Shown: positions 50,457-59,416, counted from the stretch's first letter. The stretch is DNA of 64,000 nucleotides from CAWALV01 sp963782965 (GCA_963782965.1 CAWALV010000006.1:1798001-1862000), one strand, 5' to 3'. Made by a program: numbers and translations. Notes: generated by a model from the sequence alone, not told the origin.

Positions 50457-51977
50457 CTATCGCGTGGGAGCCGGACCCAGCGCCGGCATGCCGAGCAGCA
50501 CGGCCGGCGTGCGCCGCCCCTGCTCTTGGCGCGCCAGCCAGGCGTCACCAGCGCGTGTCCGCCGCAAACCGTGCACGATGTCGGCCACGAGATGGTGCGG
50601 CGCTGCGTACGTGACCTCGGCGGAAACGACGTCACCCGGACGCGCATCGCGCGCAACGTCGTCCGCGGCGAAGTGCACGAGCCGGTTGTCGGGGGCTCGC
50701 CCACTCATCCGCGATGTCTGATCGTCCTTGCGCCCCTCGCCCTCGGCGACCAGCACATCGAGCACGCGGCCGAGCTGGGTGCGGCTCTGCGCCCAGGCGA
50801 CCTCCTCGACGACGTCGACCAGCCGCTCGTAGCGCTCGCGGACGACGTCCGGTGCGACCTGATCGGGCATCCCGGCGGCGGGGGTGCCCGGTCGCTTGGA
50901 GTACTGGAAGGTGAACGCGCCGGCGAACTGCGCCGTGCGGACGACGTCGAGCGTGTGCTCGAAGTCGGCGTCGGTCTCGCCCGGGAAGCCGACGATGATG
51001 TCGGTGGTGATCGCGGCGTCGGGCATCGCCTCGCGCACTCGCGAGATGATGCCGAGGTACTTGTCCTTGCGGTACGAGCGGCGCATGCGCTTCAACACGT
51101 CGTCCGAACCGGACTGCAACGGCATGTGGAGTTGGTGCATGACGTTCGGCGTCTGCGCCATCGCCTCGATCACGTCGTCGGTGAAATCACGCGGATGCGG
51201 GGACGTGAACCGCACGCGCTCCAAGCCGTCGATGTCGCCGCACGCGCGAAGCAATTTCGAAAAGGCCTGTCGATCACCGAACTCGACGCCGTATGAGTTG
51301 ACGTTTTGGCCGAGCAGTGTCACCTCGAGCACGCCGTCAGCCACGAGCGCCTCGATTTCGGCCAGAACGTCGCCGGGCCGGCGATCCTTCTCGGTGCCGC
51401 GCAGGCTGGGCACGATGCAGAACGTGCATGTGTTGTTGCAGCCGACGCTGATGGCGACCCATGCGGCATACGGCGATTCACGTCGCGACGGCAGGGTCGA
51501 GGGAAAGGTCTCGAGGGATTCGACTATCTCGACCTGCGCTTCTTCCATGACCCGGGCGCGTTCGAGCAGCACCGGCAGAGAGCCGATGTTGTGCGTGCCG
51601 AACACCACGTCGACCCACGGTGCGCGACGAGTGATCTCGGCGCGATCCTTCTGGGCAAGGCAGCCGCCCACTGCGATCTGCATCCCGGGCCGCTCCTGCT
51701 TCGCCGGGAAGAGCTGACCGAGGTTTCCGTAGAGCCGGTTGTCGGCGTTCTCGCGCACTGCGCAGGTGTTGAACACGACGACGTCGGCGGCGGTGTCGTC
51801 GGCCGCTTTCACATAGCCCGCACCTTCGAGCAGGCCGGCGAGCCGCTCGGAGTCGTGCACGTTCATCTGGCAGCCGAAGGTCCGCACCTGGTAGGTGCGC
51901 GCCGCCGCGCCGGGCGCGGTCGTATGAGGCGAAGCAGCGGCGGACACCCGACCAGGGTACGGCTCGACCTCCTCCAT
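50457..51977 (-). CDS. miaB: tRNA methylthiotransferase MiaB
   Basis: The 506-residue radical SAM enzyme adds a methylthio group to i6A37 of tRNA. The N-terminal UPF0004 domain has three Cys for an auxiliary 4Fe-4S cluster (TFGCQMNVHDSE, FNTCAVREN, VGGCLAQKD). The radical SAM triad is in SVGCNNTCTFCIVPSLRGTE, and a TRAM domain (about 430-500) binds tRNA. The start is uncertain: ATG 51977 is used, but the frame is open to a TTG at 52073 through five 15-bp repeats; neither has a good SD. Confidence 0.95.
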   Translation of the reverse strand: MEEVEPYPGRVSAAASPHTTAPGAAARTYQVRTFGCQMNVHDSERLAGLLEGAGYVKAADDTAADVVVFNTCAVRENADNRLYGNLGQLFPAKQERPGMQIAVGGCLAQKDRAEITRRAPWVDVVFGTHNIGSLPVLLERARVMEEAQVEIVESLETFPSTLPSRRESPYAAWVAISVGCNNTCTFCIVPSLRGTEKDRRPGDVLAEIEALVADGVLEVTLLGQNVNSYGVEFGDRQAFSKLLRACGDIDGLERVRFTSPHPRDFTDDVIEAMAQTPNVMHQLHMPLQSGSDDVLKRMRRSYRKDKYLGIISRVREAMPDAAITTDIIVGFPGETDADFEHTLDVVRTAQFAGAFTFQYSKRPGTPAAGMPDQVAPDVVRERYERLVDVVEEVAWAQSRTQLGRVLDVLVAEGEGRKDDQTSRMSGRAPDNRLVHFAADDVARDARPGDVVSAEVTYAAPHHLVADIVHGLRRTRAGDAWLARQEQGRRTPAVLLGMPALGPAPTR

Positions 51978-51995
51978 CGCTGCCCGAGGCGCCGG

Positions 51996-52070
51996 CGACC
52001 GCGGTGCAGCCGACCGCGGTGCAGCCGACCGCGGTGCAGCCGACCGCGGTGCAGCCGACCGCGGTGCAGT
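51996..52070 (-). repeat. 15-bp tandem repeat at the 5' end of miaB, five copies
   Basis: Five units of CGACCGCGGTGCAGC lie in tandem (only the last base of copy 5 differs). If translated they would give repeated Ala-Pro-Arg-Ser-Ala at the MiaB N-terminus; otherwise they are leader sequence. Confidence 0.95.
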
Positions 52071-52082
52071 CAACGTGACGCG

Positions 52083-52829
52083 CTACACCTCGTAGTCGGG
52101 CAACGGCGGCGGACGCCGCAGCCGCCAACCGAGGTAGGCCGTCATGCCCAGCGGTGACAGCGCCACGACGGCCAGCGCCGTTAAGACGGCGACACGGCCG
52201 GCATCCACACCGCCACTGGAGCACGACTGAGCGGCGGACTCCACATGGCCGGTGGCCGGCTGCTGGCTGGCGGTGGCGCTGCCCGTCGGGCTCGGGCCCG
52301 CGACGTCCGGCGCGACGCTTGGGCCTGCGGCTCGCGACGCCACCGGACTCACTTGGACGCTGACGGTCACCGCCGACCCCGTTGCACCGCAGCTCACCGG
52401 TATCACCGCAGCGAGTCCGAAGAAGACGACGCTGGCGGCCAACCCGAACGGCAACAGCAGGGTGCCGAGAATCTTGTCCCGCGTGCGCCACATGGTGGAC
52501 GTCCACAAGCAGACGACGCCCACCACCCAGCCGATGCCGGCGAAGAACCCGCCGACCAGGAGCAACACGAGCGCCAATACCTCCCGCGTTCCGGCCCGCC
52601 TCGTCGGGACGCCGAATCGCGCTCGAGCATCGGCGGCAATGTCCTGCGGGTCGCCGAGCCGCTCCATCGCGTTCCGAACCGCCAACTCATCGCCACCGGA
52701 TTCCGCGACCGCAACGTGAAGGTGCTCGCGAATCTCCTCGAGGATCTCGACTCGGCGCTCACGCGGCAGGTCGCCGAGCGCGGCATCGAGCCGACGCAGG
52801 TAGTCCTCGATCAGGTCATGAGCGGCCAC
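52083..52829 (-). CDS. HAAS-domain membrane protein
   Basis: The 248-residue product starts with a helical HAAS domain (about 1-75; HDLIEDYLRRLDAALGDLPR, ILEEIREHLHVAV, AMERLGDPQDIAAD) followed by two transmembrane helices (LALVLLLVGGFFAGIGWVVG, LLLPFGLAASVVFFGLAAV), a Ser/Pro linker and a last helix. HAAS proteins are commonly encoded with PadR regulators, as here; the start overlaps the PadR stop by 14 bp. Function unknown. Confidence 0.82.
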   Translation of the reverse strand: MAAHDLIEDYLRRLDAALGDLPRERRVEILEEIREHLHVAVAESGGDELAVRNAMERLGDPQDIAADARARFGVPTRRAGTREVLALVLLLVGGFFAGIGWVVGVVCLWTSTMWRTRDKILGTLLLPFGLAASVVFFGLAAVIPVSCGATGSAVTVSVQVSPVASRAAGPSVAPDVAGPSPTGSATASQQPATGHVESAAQSCSSGGVDAGRVAVLTALAVVALSPLGMTAYLGWRLRRPPPLPDYEV

Positions 52830-53169
52830 GAGTGCCTCCGGTTGCGAGGAAATAGTCGACGGAGTCGCGAAAGCGCGACCAGTCGCTCGCGAACGCGTCG
52901 AGGGCCTGGAGGCCCTCTCTCGTCGCTTGGTAGTAGCGCCGGGGCGGCCCGCTCGGGGATTCGCGCCAAAACGTGTCGACGAGGCCGTCGCGGCGAAGCC
53001 GCGAGAGCAACGGATAGACGGTGCCTTCCGTCGTCACCATGCCGTCGACTTCGCCGAGCAGCTTCACGATCTCGAACCCGTAGCGAGCCTCAACCCGCAG
53101 CAGGGCGAGCACGCAGAACTCGAGGGCACCCCGCCGAAGCTGGGTGAGTAAACCCGGAGCCGCTACCAT
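52816..53169 (-). CDS. PadR-family transcriptional regulator
   Basis: The 117-residue winged-helix repressor has the PadR signature (LEFCVLALLRVEARYGFEIV, TTEGTVYPLLSRLRRDGLVD, RRYYQATREGLQAL). It likely represses the overlapping HAAS membrane gene downstream and itself. ATG 53169 has no clear SD. The 232 bp between its start and recX hold no gene. Confidence 0.85.
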   Translation of the reverse strand: MVAAPGLLTQLRRGALEFCVLALLRVEARYGFEIVKLLGEVDGMVTTEGTVYPLLSRLRRDGLVDTFWRESPSGPPRRYYQATREGLQALDAFASDWSRFRDSVDYFLATGGTRGRS

Positions 53170-53401
53170 GCGGCACAAGGTAGCAGGTGCCACACAGTAT
53201 GGTCCACCGCGTTCGATAACGCGTACGAGCTGCATCTCTCGTTGCGGGGCGGCGACGAAGCGCTTCCTGCCACCTCGCTCGGCGGTGAGGGGCGAACAGG
53301 AGGTCCGGGGCGTCGCCGAGGCAGCAGCGAAGGCGGTCGTGCTCTGGTGAGCGCGACGGCGCCCACTGACACCGCCAGCGGGGCCCGGGGACCTGGGCCG
53401 A

Positions 53402-53968
53402 TCAGTCAGCAGAGCCGGCGGATGGTTCCTCGGCGGCGAGTACCTCTCGCACCGCCCGCAGTGCCAGCTCCATCGGGTAGCCCTTGCGCGCCAACATGGC
53501 GCTGAGACGGCGGAGCCGCACCTGGTACTGAAGACCGGCGGTCGACGCCGCACGCCGTCGCACCAGCGATTGCGCCGCCGTCTCGAGGTCGTCGGTGTCG
53601 ACCGCGGCAACGGCTTCCTCGACAACGGCGGCGTCGACGCCTCGGCTACGTAGCTCTTGGGCAAGGGCTCGGGGTGCGAGCCCGCGCCCGGCATGGCGAG
53701 ACGTCACCCAGGCCTTGGCAAATGCTGCATCGTCGACCAGCCCGACGGCGGCGAGCCGCTCGAGTACCTCCTCGATCGCCTCGTCGGGAACCCGACGCCT
53801 GCGCATGGCAGTCGCCAGCTGGGTTCGGGTCCGCGGAGCCGAACCCAGCTGGTCGAGTGCGATGAGCCTGCCGACCTCGACCGGGTCGGCGGTGTCGTCA
53901 CTTCCAACCTGCTCCTCGGCGCCTTGCCGTCGACCGGAGGCGCCGCGTGATCGCGTGCTGCGATTCAT
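53402..53968 (-). CDS. recX: RecA regulator RecX
   Basis: The 188-residue helical protein matches RecX, which limits RecA filament growth. Repeated three-helix units are seen (RTRTQLATAMRRRRVPDEAI, GLVDDAAFAKAWVTSRHAGR, LAPRALAQELRSRGVDAAVV, RRLSAMLARKGYPMELALRA). It overlaps the recA stop by 4 bp (ATGA), giving coupled translation. Confidence 0.94.
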   Translation of the reverse strand: MNRSTRSRGASGRRQGAEEQVGSDDTADPVEVGRLIALDQLGSAPRTRTQLATAMRRRRVPDEAIEEVLERLAAVGLVDDAAFAKAWVTSRHAGRGLAPRALAQELRSRGVDAAVVEEAVAAVDTDDLETAAQSLVRRRAASTAGLQYQVRLRRLSAMLARKGYPMELALRAVREVLAAEEPSAGSAD

Positions 53969-55041
53969 CCGTCGATCGGCACCGGTGCTGCCGACATCAC
54001 CGTGAGATCGATCGGATCATCGATGCGTGCGCCGATACCGAGCTTCTCTTTGATCTTCTTCTCGATCTCGTCGGCCAGGTCGGGATTGTCACGCAGGTAG
54101 GTCCGCGCGTTCTCCTTACCTTGCCCGAGCTGGTCGCCTTCGTAGGTGTACCAGGCACCCGACTTGCGCACGATGCCGTTGTCGACACCCATGTCGATCA
54201 GGCTGCCTTCGCGACTGATCCCGACGTTGTAGATGATGTCGAACTCGGCCTGGCGGAACGGCGGCGCGCACTTGTTCTTCACGACCTTGGCGCGAGTGCG
54301 GTTTCCGACCGCCTCCTGCCCGTCCTTGAGCGTCTCGATCCGGCGCACGTCGATGCGTATCGAGGCGTAGAACTTCAGCGCCTTACCGCCGGTGGTCGTC
54401 TCCGGGCTACCGAAGAAGACGCCGATCTTCTCCCGCAACTGGTTGATGAAGATCGCTGTCGTTCCGGAGTTGCTCAACGCACCGGTGATCTTGCGCAGCG
54501 CCTGGCTCATCAGACGGGCCTGGAGACCGACGTGGCTGTCGCCCATCTCGCCCTCGATCTCGGCGCGCGGGACGAGCGCGGCGACAGAGTCGATGACGAT
54601 GACGTCGAGAGCGCCTGATCTGATCAGCGTGTCGGCGATCTCGAGCGCCTGCTCACCAGTGTCGGGCTGCGCGACGAGGAGGGAGTCGGTATCGACGCCG
54701 AGCTTCTTGGCGTATTCGGGATCGAGCGCATGCTCGGCGTCGATGAAAGCCGCGACGCCGCCGGCGCGCTGGGCGCTGGCAACAGCGTGCAGGGCGAGGG
54801 TTGTCTTGCCGGACGATTCGGGCCCGTAGATCTCGACGATCCGACCGCGCGGCAGGCCGCCGATCCCCAGCGCGACGTCGAGAGCGATCGAACCGGTCGG
54901 GATCGTCTCGATCGGTGCTCGAACCTCGTCACCCAGGCGCATTACCGAGCCCTTTCCGTGCGCGCGCTCGATCTGGGCGAGTGCGTTGTCGAGGGCCTTG
55001 GCCCGATCTGGTGTGCGATCGGTGCGGTCGGGTGCTGCCAT
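53965..55041 (-). CDS. recA: Recombinase RecA
   Basis: The 358-residue protein has Walker A GPESSGKTT (73-81), GGVAAFIDAEHALDPEYAKK, VIVIDSVAALVPRAEIEGEM (Walker B), loop L2 (TTAIFINQLREKIGVFFGSP, TTTGGKALKF) and the DUF-like acidic C-terminus. It catalyses strand exchange and activates LexA cleavage. No intein is present. An SOS box lies about 170 bp upstream. Confidence 0.98.
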   Translation of the reverse strand: MAAPDRTDRTPDRAKALDNALAQIERAHGKGSVMRLGDEVRAPIETIPTGSIALDVALGIGGLPRGRIVEIYGPESSGKTTLALHAVASAQRAGGVAAFIDAEHALDPEYAKKLGVDTDSLLVAQPDTGEQALEIADTLIRSGALDVIVIDSVAALVPRAEIEGEMGDSHVGLQARLMSQALRKITGALSNSGTTAIFINQLREKIGVFFGSPETTTGGKALKFYASIRIDVRRIETLKDGQEAVGNRTRAKVVKNKCAPPFRQAEFDIIYNVGISREGSLIDMGVDNGIVRKSGAWYTYEGDQLGQGKENARTYLRDNPDLADEIEKKIKEKLGIGARIDDPIDLTVMSAAPVPIDG

Positions 55042-55206
55042 CGTGTGCCATCCCGTCTGGGTCCGAAGCGGCTGCTGTTCACGAGCTTGCTTTTCATGAG
55101 TTGCTGACTGACACGTTCACTGCGACGACGCTAGGCGGGGCCAGTGACGTTCGCCTGCTGACGCGCCGCCGTTGTGGATCGCCGTCCCGATAGCTGTGGA
55201 GACTAA

Positions 55207-55222
55207 CCGAACATCTGTTCGA
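55207..55222. promoter_or_regulatory. SOS (LexA) box upstream of recA
   Basis: CCGAAC-ATCT-GTTCGA differs from the perfect TCGAAC-N4-GTTCGA only in the first base. It lies 166 bp before the recA start. Confidence 0.88.
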
Positions 55223-55250
55223 ACGGATCCCGACACGCCGTCTCACCACG

Positions 55251-55310
55251 CAGCCCGGTTCAGCGCAGCCCGGTCCAGCGGAGCCCGGTTCAGCGCAGCC
55301 CGGTTCAGCG
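55251..55310 (-). repeat. 15-bp tandem repeat between DUF3046 and recA
   Basis: Four units of CAGCCCGGTTCAGCG (one or two variants) start at the DUF3046 stop codon and end about 30 bp from the recA SOS box. Confidence 0.92.
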
Positions 55311-55499
55311 CAGCTTCGACGGCACCTCGACCGTGCGGCACACCGCACGCCAGACCTCGCCGGTGTCGACACCGGCCGTGAGCGCCTCGTGAACGGTGCG
55401 ACCGCCGAGTTCTGCCATCACGAAATCGCGGGCGAAGGAGTCGGCGTAGCTCGCGCCGAACACCGCCCGCATCCGGTCCCAGAAGTCGGTCAGTCGCAC
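55305..55499 (-). CDS. DUF3046 family protein
   Basis: The 64-residue product matches DUF3046, a short helical protein typically encoded just upstream of recA in actinobacteria (RLTDFWDRMRAVFGASYADS, FARDFVMAELGGRTVHEALT, VWRAVCRTVEVP). The longer ORF upstream is Gly/Arg-rich and not part of the family; GTG 55499 is used. Function unknown. Confidence 0.88.
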   Translation of the reverse strand: MRLTDFWDRMRAVFGASYADSFARDFVMAELGGRTVHEALTAGVDTGEVWRAVCRTVEVPSKLR

Positions 55500-55670
55500 C
55501 GCCGCAGTATGCCTCGCCACGCCATGACGCCGGTAAGGGCCGGTAAGGACGCCGGTGAGGACGCCTTGATGCACCCGAACCGCCCTCTCGCGCGTCCTTC
55601 CGTACCGAACGGCCCCACCGACCGGCCCGATCGAAGCCGCGGACGAGCACGCGAAGGGTGACCCGAGGAA

Positions 55671-57374
55671 GTGACCGAGCCGATCGATCGCCGTGCGTTC
55701 CTTCGGCTCGCGGGCACAGTCACCGCCGCGGCCGCGGCCGCCGCGACGGTTTCCGGGTGCGATCTGCGGCGCGAAGCGAAACTGCCACCGCAACGCAGCT
55801 CCGGCCTCAGCGCGCCAACCACGCTGAGCCCGCTGACCACGCCGACCCCGCCGTCCACCGGCGCGGCCACTGCCCGCCCGAGCCCGACCGCCACGCCCCC
55901 GGCTGACCTCGATCAACTAGGCCGCCTGCTCGGTGATCGTCTCGTCCTCCCGAACGACCCGGCTTACGCCCAGGCACGTCTCGTGTACTCCCCTCGGTTC
56001 GACGGTGTGCGGCCGGCGGCGGTCGCCCGCTGCGCATCCGTGTCCGACGTCCGGCACTGCGTCGACTTCGCGCGGGCCACCGGGATGCCGATCGCGGCCA
56101 GGAGCGGAGGTCACAGCTACGCGGGGTACTCCACGACGTCCGGCCTGGTGGTCGACGTCGGCGCACTCGGCGAGGTGGGTCCGGGGGCGGCGGCAGGCAC
56201 CGTTCGAATCGGCGCGGGAACCACGCTCGTCGACGGGTACGCCAAGCTGGCGGCGCTCGGCCTGTCCATCCCGGGCGGCTCGTGCCCGACGGTCGGCGTC
56301 ACGGGGTCGACGCTGGGCGGCGGAATCGGCGTCGTGGGCCGCAAGTACGGCTTGAGCTGCGACCGGCTCGTTGCCGTCGAGGTCGTGACGGCGGACGGCG
56401 AGGCGGTGCGCGCCGACGAGCGGACCGAGCCCGACCTGCTGTGGGCCCACCGTGGCGGCGGAGGCGGCAACTTCGGCATCGTGACCGCACTCGAGTTCGC
56501 CACCCACCCCGCGGGCCGGCTCAGCCACTTCGTGCTGCGCTGGGACTGGGCCCGGGCCGCGGAGGTGATCGCTACGTGGCAGGGCTGGCTGCCCGCCGTC
56601 CCCGACGAGGTGTGGTCGAACCTGCACCTGGACGGCGGGAGCCCGGGTGCAGCGCCCAAGGTGTACGTCACCGGCGTCTTCGTCGGGACGGCGGCCCAGC
56701 TCGCGCCGCACCTCGATGCGCTGGTGCACGCCGTGGCGCCGACGACGAGCCGGTTCGCCGGCGAGGCCGGCTACCTGCAAACGATGTTGATCGAAGGAGG
56801 CTGCGCCACGATCGCGCTGGCCGCCTGCCGGCCGGACTGGCAAGCACCGTCGGCGGGTGGCGGGGGTGCGCTGCACCGGGAGTCGAACCTCGCACGATCG
56901 GACTTCATCGCTCGACCGCTGCCGCACGACGGCATCGAGACCCTGCTGGGCGCGATCGAGGGCCGTGCCGGCCTCGGCCTTGCCGGCGGCGCGGTGATCT
57001 TCGACGGGTACGGCGGCGCGATCAACCGGGTGGGCACGGCGGAGACCGCGTTCGTGCACCGCGACGCACTCGCCTGCCTGCAGTACGTGGCGCCGGCGAG
57101 CGCGCAGGCAGGCGTCAACTCAGGCGTCAACTCAGGCGTCGGCCCAGGCGTCGACCAGGGGTGGCTCGACGGCCTGTGGCGCTCGATGCGCCCGTTCGTG
57201 AGCGGCTTCGCCTACCAGAACTACATCGACCCCGACCTGCCCGACTGGCAGCACGCCTACTACGGCGCCAACCTGGACCGGCTGATCGACGTCAAGACTG
57301 CGGTCGACCCGGCGAATGTCTTCGCGTTCGCCCAGGGCATCAGCCCGCGCTCGGGAGCGGGTGGGCGCGGATGA
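55671..57374 (+). CDS. Tat-exported BBE-type FAD-linked oxidase (lipoprotein)
   Basis: The 567-residue protein has a twin-arginine motif (DRRAFLRLAG), a lipobox (TVSGC, Cys30), a Ser/Thr/Pro linker, a PCMH FAD domain and a C-terminal BBE domain (NYIDPDLPDWQHAYYG, DPANVFAFAQGI). His148 (ARSGGHSYAG) and Cys205 (GGSCPTVGVTG) are the two residues that link FAD covalently in berberine-bridge-like oxidases. It likely oxidises sugars, alcohols or phenolics outside the cell. A 12-bp tandem repeat (57109-57156) encodes a Gly-Val-Asn/Asp loop. GTG 55671 has a weak SD. Confidence 0.87.
   Translation: MTEPIDRRAFLRLAGTVTAAAAAAATVSGCDLRREAKLPPQRSSGLSAPTTLSPLTTPTPPSTGAATARPSPTATPPADLDQLGRLLGDRLVLPNDPAYAQARLVYSPRFDGVRPAAVARCASVSDVRHCVDFARATGMPIAARSGGHSYAGYSTTSGLVVDVGALGEVGPGAAAGTVRIGAGTTLVDGYAKLAALGLSIPGGSCPTVGVTGSTLGGGIGVVGRKYGLSCDRLVAVEVVTADGEAVRADERTEPDLLWAHRGGGGGNFGIVTALEFATHPAGRLSHFVLRWDWARAAEVIATWQGWLPAVPDEVWSNLHLDGGSPGAAPKVYVTGVFVGTAAQLAPHLDALVHAVAPTTSRFAGEAGYLQTMLIEGGCATIALAACRPDWQAPSAGGGGALHRESNLARSDFIARPLPHDGIETLLGAIEGRAGLGLAGGAVIFDGYGGAINRVGTAETAFVHRDALACLQYVAPASAQAGVNSGVNSGVGPGVDQGWLDGLWRSMRPFVSGFAYQNYIDPDLPDWQHAYYGANLDRLIDVKTAVDPANVFAFAQGISPRSGAGGRG
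57109..57156 (+). repeat. 12-bp tandem repeat in the flavin oxidase gene
   Basis: Two perfect CAGGCGTCAACT units and two variants encode repeated Gly-Val-(Asn/Gly/Asp) in a loop before the BBE domain. The period keeps the frame. Confidence 0.88.
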
Positions 57375-57442
57375 GCGCCGGTACTGTCGGTCAGCAGATC
57401 GGACGCCCATGCAACCCTCCGGCTCAGGTGGGCGTCCCCAAG

Positions 57443-57997
57443 ATGTACCAACCGCCCGGGGTGAAGGTGGACGAGGAGCAGCGACGAGTATTCGACGACT
57501 TCGCGCGTGCACGTATGCCGGAGTTGCTGCGGTTCGGGCATGCCCTGACGGGCAACCGGCACGCGGCAGCCGACCTCGTGCAGGACGCGCTGGAGCGCAC
57601 GATGCTCGCCTGGCCCCGCGTGGAGAAGCAAGGTGACCCGGAGGGCTACGTGCGGCGGATCATGGTGAACCGCAACATCAGCATCTGGCGGCGGCGGCGG
57701 CGCGAGACGTTGGTCCTGGAAGTGCCCGAGAACGCCCGGCGCACCGACCCGGGAGGAACCGAGCCGCCGGTGCGCGACTTCGCCCTCTGGGAGCGCATCC
57801 GGGCGCTGCCCCCGCGGCAGCGCACGGTGATCGTCTTGCGGTACTACGAGGATTTCTCCGAGGCCCAGATCGCCGCAGTCATGGGCTCGTCGGTGGGCAC
57901 GGTGAAGAGCCAGGCCTCTCGTGCGCTCGCCACCTTGCGCAAGGACTCCCCCTATTTCGCCGAGACCGACCCCGCCCCCGGGGAGGTGCACCCATGA
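57443..57997 (+). CDS. SigE-family (ECF) RNA polymerase sigma factor
   Basis: The 184-residue product has sigma region 2 (FDDFARARMPELLRFGHALT, AADLVQDALERTMLAW, GYVRRIMVNRNISIWRRR) and region 4 (RIRALPPRQRTVIVLRYYED, IAAVMGSSVGTVKSQASRAL). ATG 57443 has AGGTGGG at about 10 nt; an ATG at 57371 overlaps the flavin-oxidase stop (ATGA) and is the alternative. Its stop overlaps the next start (ATGA), coupling it to a membrane beta-propeller protein. Confidence 0.87.
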   Translation: MYQPPGVKVDEEQRRVFDDFARARMPELLRFGHALTGNRHAAADLVQDALERTMLAWPRVEKQGDPEGYVRRIMVNRNISIWRRRRRETLVLEVPENARRTDPGGTEPPVRDFALWERIRALPPRQRTVIVLRYYEDFSEAQIAAVMGSSVGTVKSQASRALATLRKDSPYFAETDPAPGEVHP

Positions 57998-59409
57998 CCC
58001 GCGAGCGGCACGATCACCAGGACGACGACCTCGAGCGGCGGCTGCGCAGCACGCTGCGGGGCACGCACCTGTCGATCGAGCCGGACGCCGATGCGCTGCA
58101 GCGCATCCACGTGGGCGCTCGCCGACGGCAGCAGCGGCGGGTCGCCGCGAGCGCCGGGGCGGCGATGGCCGTGGTCGGCCTCGCCGCCGGCGCGATCGTG
58201 CTCACCCCCGGAGCGCACAACAGCCCCGAGCACCGCACGCTGGTATCGCCGAATCCGTCGGTGCGCCAGATCGCGCCCGAGACGTCACCCGCCACGACAT
58301 CGCCGCCGGTGGAGTCCCCTTCCGCCTCGCAGTCGGCGTCGCCCACTCCGTCGTTCACCGTCAGCACCGCGCCGACGACCCCGGCCGGGCAGCAGCCGCC
58401 CGCCGGGTTCGTACCGATGTCGGTGACCGCCACCACGATGAACGGCAACACCTACCTCGTCCTGGGGCACGCGCCGTGTGCCGCCGGCACCTGCACCGCG
58501 CTCGTCAAGACCACTGACGGCGGCAAGACGTTCACGACCGTGGGCGCGCCTCCCGCGCAGCTGGTGCCGGACGCCCCCGGAAACAACGACGTATTCGGGC
58601 AGAACACGATCTCCGACATCCGCTTCGTCGACGCGAACAACGGCTGGGCCTTCGGCGGCGCGCTCTGGCAGACCACCGACGGCGGCAAGACGTGGGCCCG
58701 CGCAGCGATTCCCGGCTCGGTGCAGCAGCTCGCGGTCGCCAGCGGTCGGGCCTGGGCGATCGTGTTCACCGACGCCTCCGCAACCGGCGCAGGGCCGACG
58801 TATCGCGTTTTCTCCGCCACCTACCCCGACGACACGTGGCTCCCGGCCGACTCGGCCGGCACGTTCGGACCGGCCGAGCCGGTTCTCGCACTGCAGGGCA
58901 CGCAGGCGACCGTCCTCGGCGGCAATCTCCACGCCGTGACGGCGGTATCGGGCCCGGCATCCTTCACGAGCACGGTGCCGCCGCCCTGCACGCCGAGCGG
59001 CGGCACGGAAAGCCCGCTGTCTCCGACGACCGGTGCGCTGTGGCTCGCGTGCCCGGACGGCGGAACCTCCGGCGTGTACGTGCTGCGCACCGGTGACACC
59101 AGCTGGAGCACTGCCGCTGCACAGTTATCGGGCAAGCAAATCTCCGTCGGCGCTGTCGACGCCATGCACGCGATCGTCGGCATCGACGGCAAGCTGTTGC
59201 GGTACTACTCCGATCCCGCGGCAACGTCGGTACCCGCAGCCTCGGCACCGACCCCGGTCGCCTACCCCTCCGTGCCGGCCAGCACCGTGTGGCCCTTCAT
59301 CGGCTTCACGAACAACACCGACGGTTTCGCGGTCGCGATCGTGAACGGCACCAGGCAGCTGTGGCGGACGACGGACGCCGGGTCGACATGGTCGATCGTG
59401 AAGTTCTGA
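57994..59409 (+). CDS. Membrane-anchored Asp-box beta-propeller protein coupled to a SigE-family sigma factor
   Basis: The 471-residue product has a cytoplasmic N-terminus (1-50) with LERRLRSTLRGTHLSIEPDA and an Arg-rich GARRRQQRRV. One transmembrane helix (about 52-70), a Ser/Pro/Thr linker (75-145) and a propeller with sialidase-type Asp-boxes follow (TTDGGKTFTTV, TTDGGKTWARA, TTDAGSTWSIV; also DIRFVDANNGWAFGGALWQT). The N-terminal layout resembles the repeat protein at 8287-9162. No zinc anti-sigma motif is seen. A role as sensor or antagonist of the overlapping sigma factor is inferred. Confidence 0.78.
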   Translation: MTRERHDHQDDDLERRLRSTLRGTHLSIEPDADALQRIHVGARRRQQRRVAASAGAAMAVVGLAAGAIVLTPGAHNSPEHRTLVSPNPSVRQIAPETSPATTSPPVESPSASQSASPTPSFTVSTAPTTPAGQQPPAGFVPMSVTATTMNGNTYLVLGHAPCAAGTCTALVKTTDGGKTFTTVGAPPAQLVPDAPGNNDVFGQNTISDIRFVDANNGWAFGGALWQTTDGGKTWARAAIPGSVQQLAVASGRAWAIVFTDASATGAGPTYRVFSATYPDDTWLPADSAGTFGPAEPVLALQGTQATVLGGNLHAVTAVSGPASFTSTVPPPCTPSGGTESPLSPTTGALWLACPDGGTSGVYVLRTGDTSWSTAAAQLSGKQISVGAVDAMHAIVGIDGKLLRYYSDPAATSVPAASAPTPVAYPSVPASTVWPFIGFTNNTDGFAVAIVNGTRQLWRTTDAGSTWSIVKF

Positions 59410-59416
59410 TCTTCAT

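Noticed and set aside
52084..53147. Plus-strand frames opposite the PadR/HAAS genes
   Set aside because: Compositional shadows; the minus-strand genes carry clear PadR and HAAS signatures.
53965..55041. Possible intein in recA
   Set aside because: recA reads through at normal length with no insertion.
55500..55916. N-terminal extension of DUF3046
   Set aside because: Low-complexity Gly/Arg sequence; DUF3046 proteins are about 60-70 residues and match from 55499 only.
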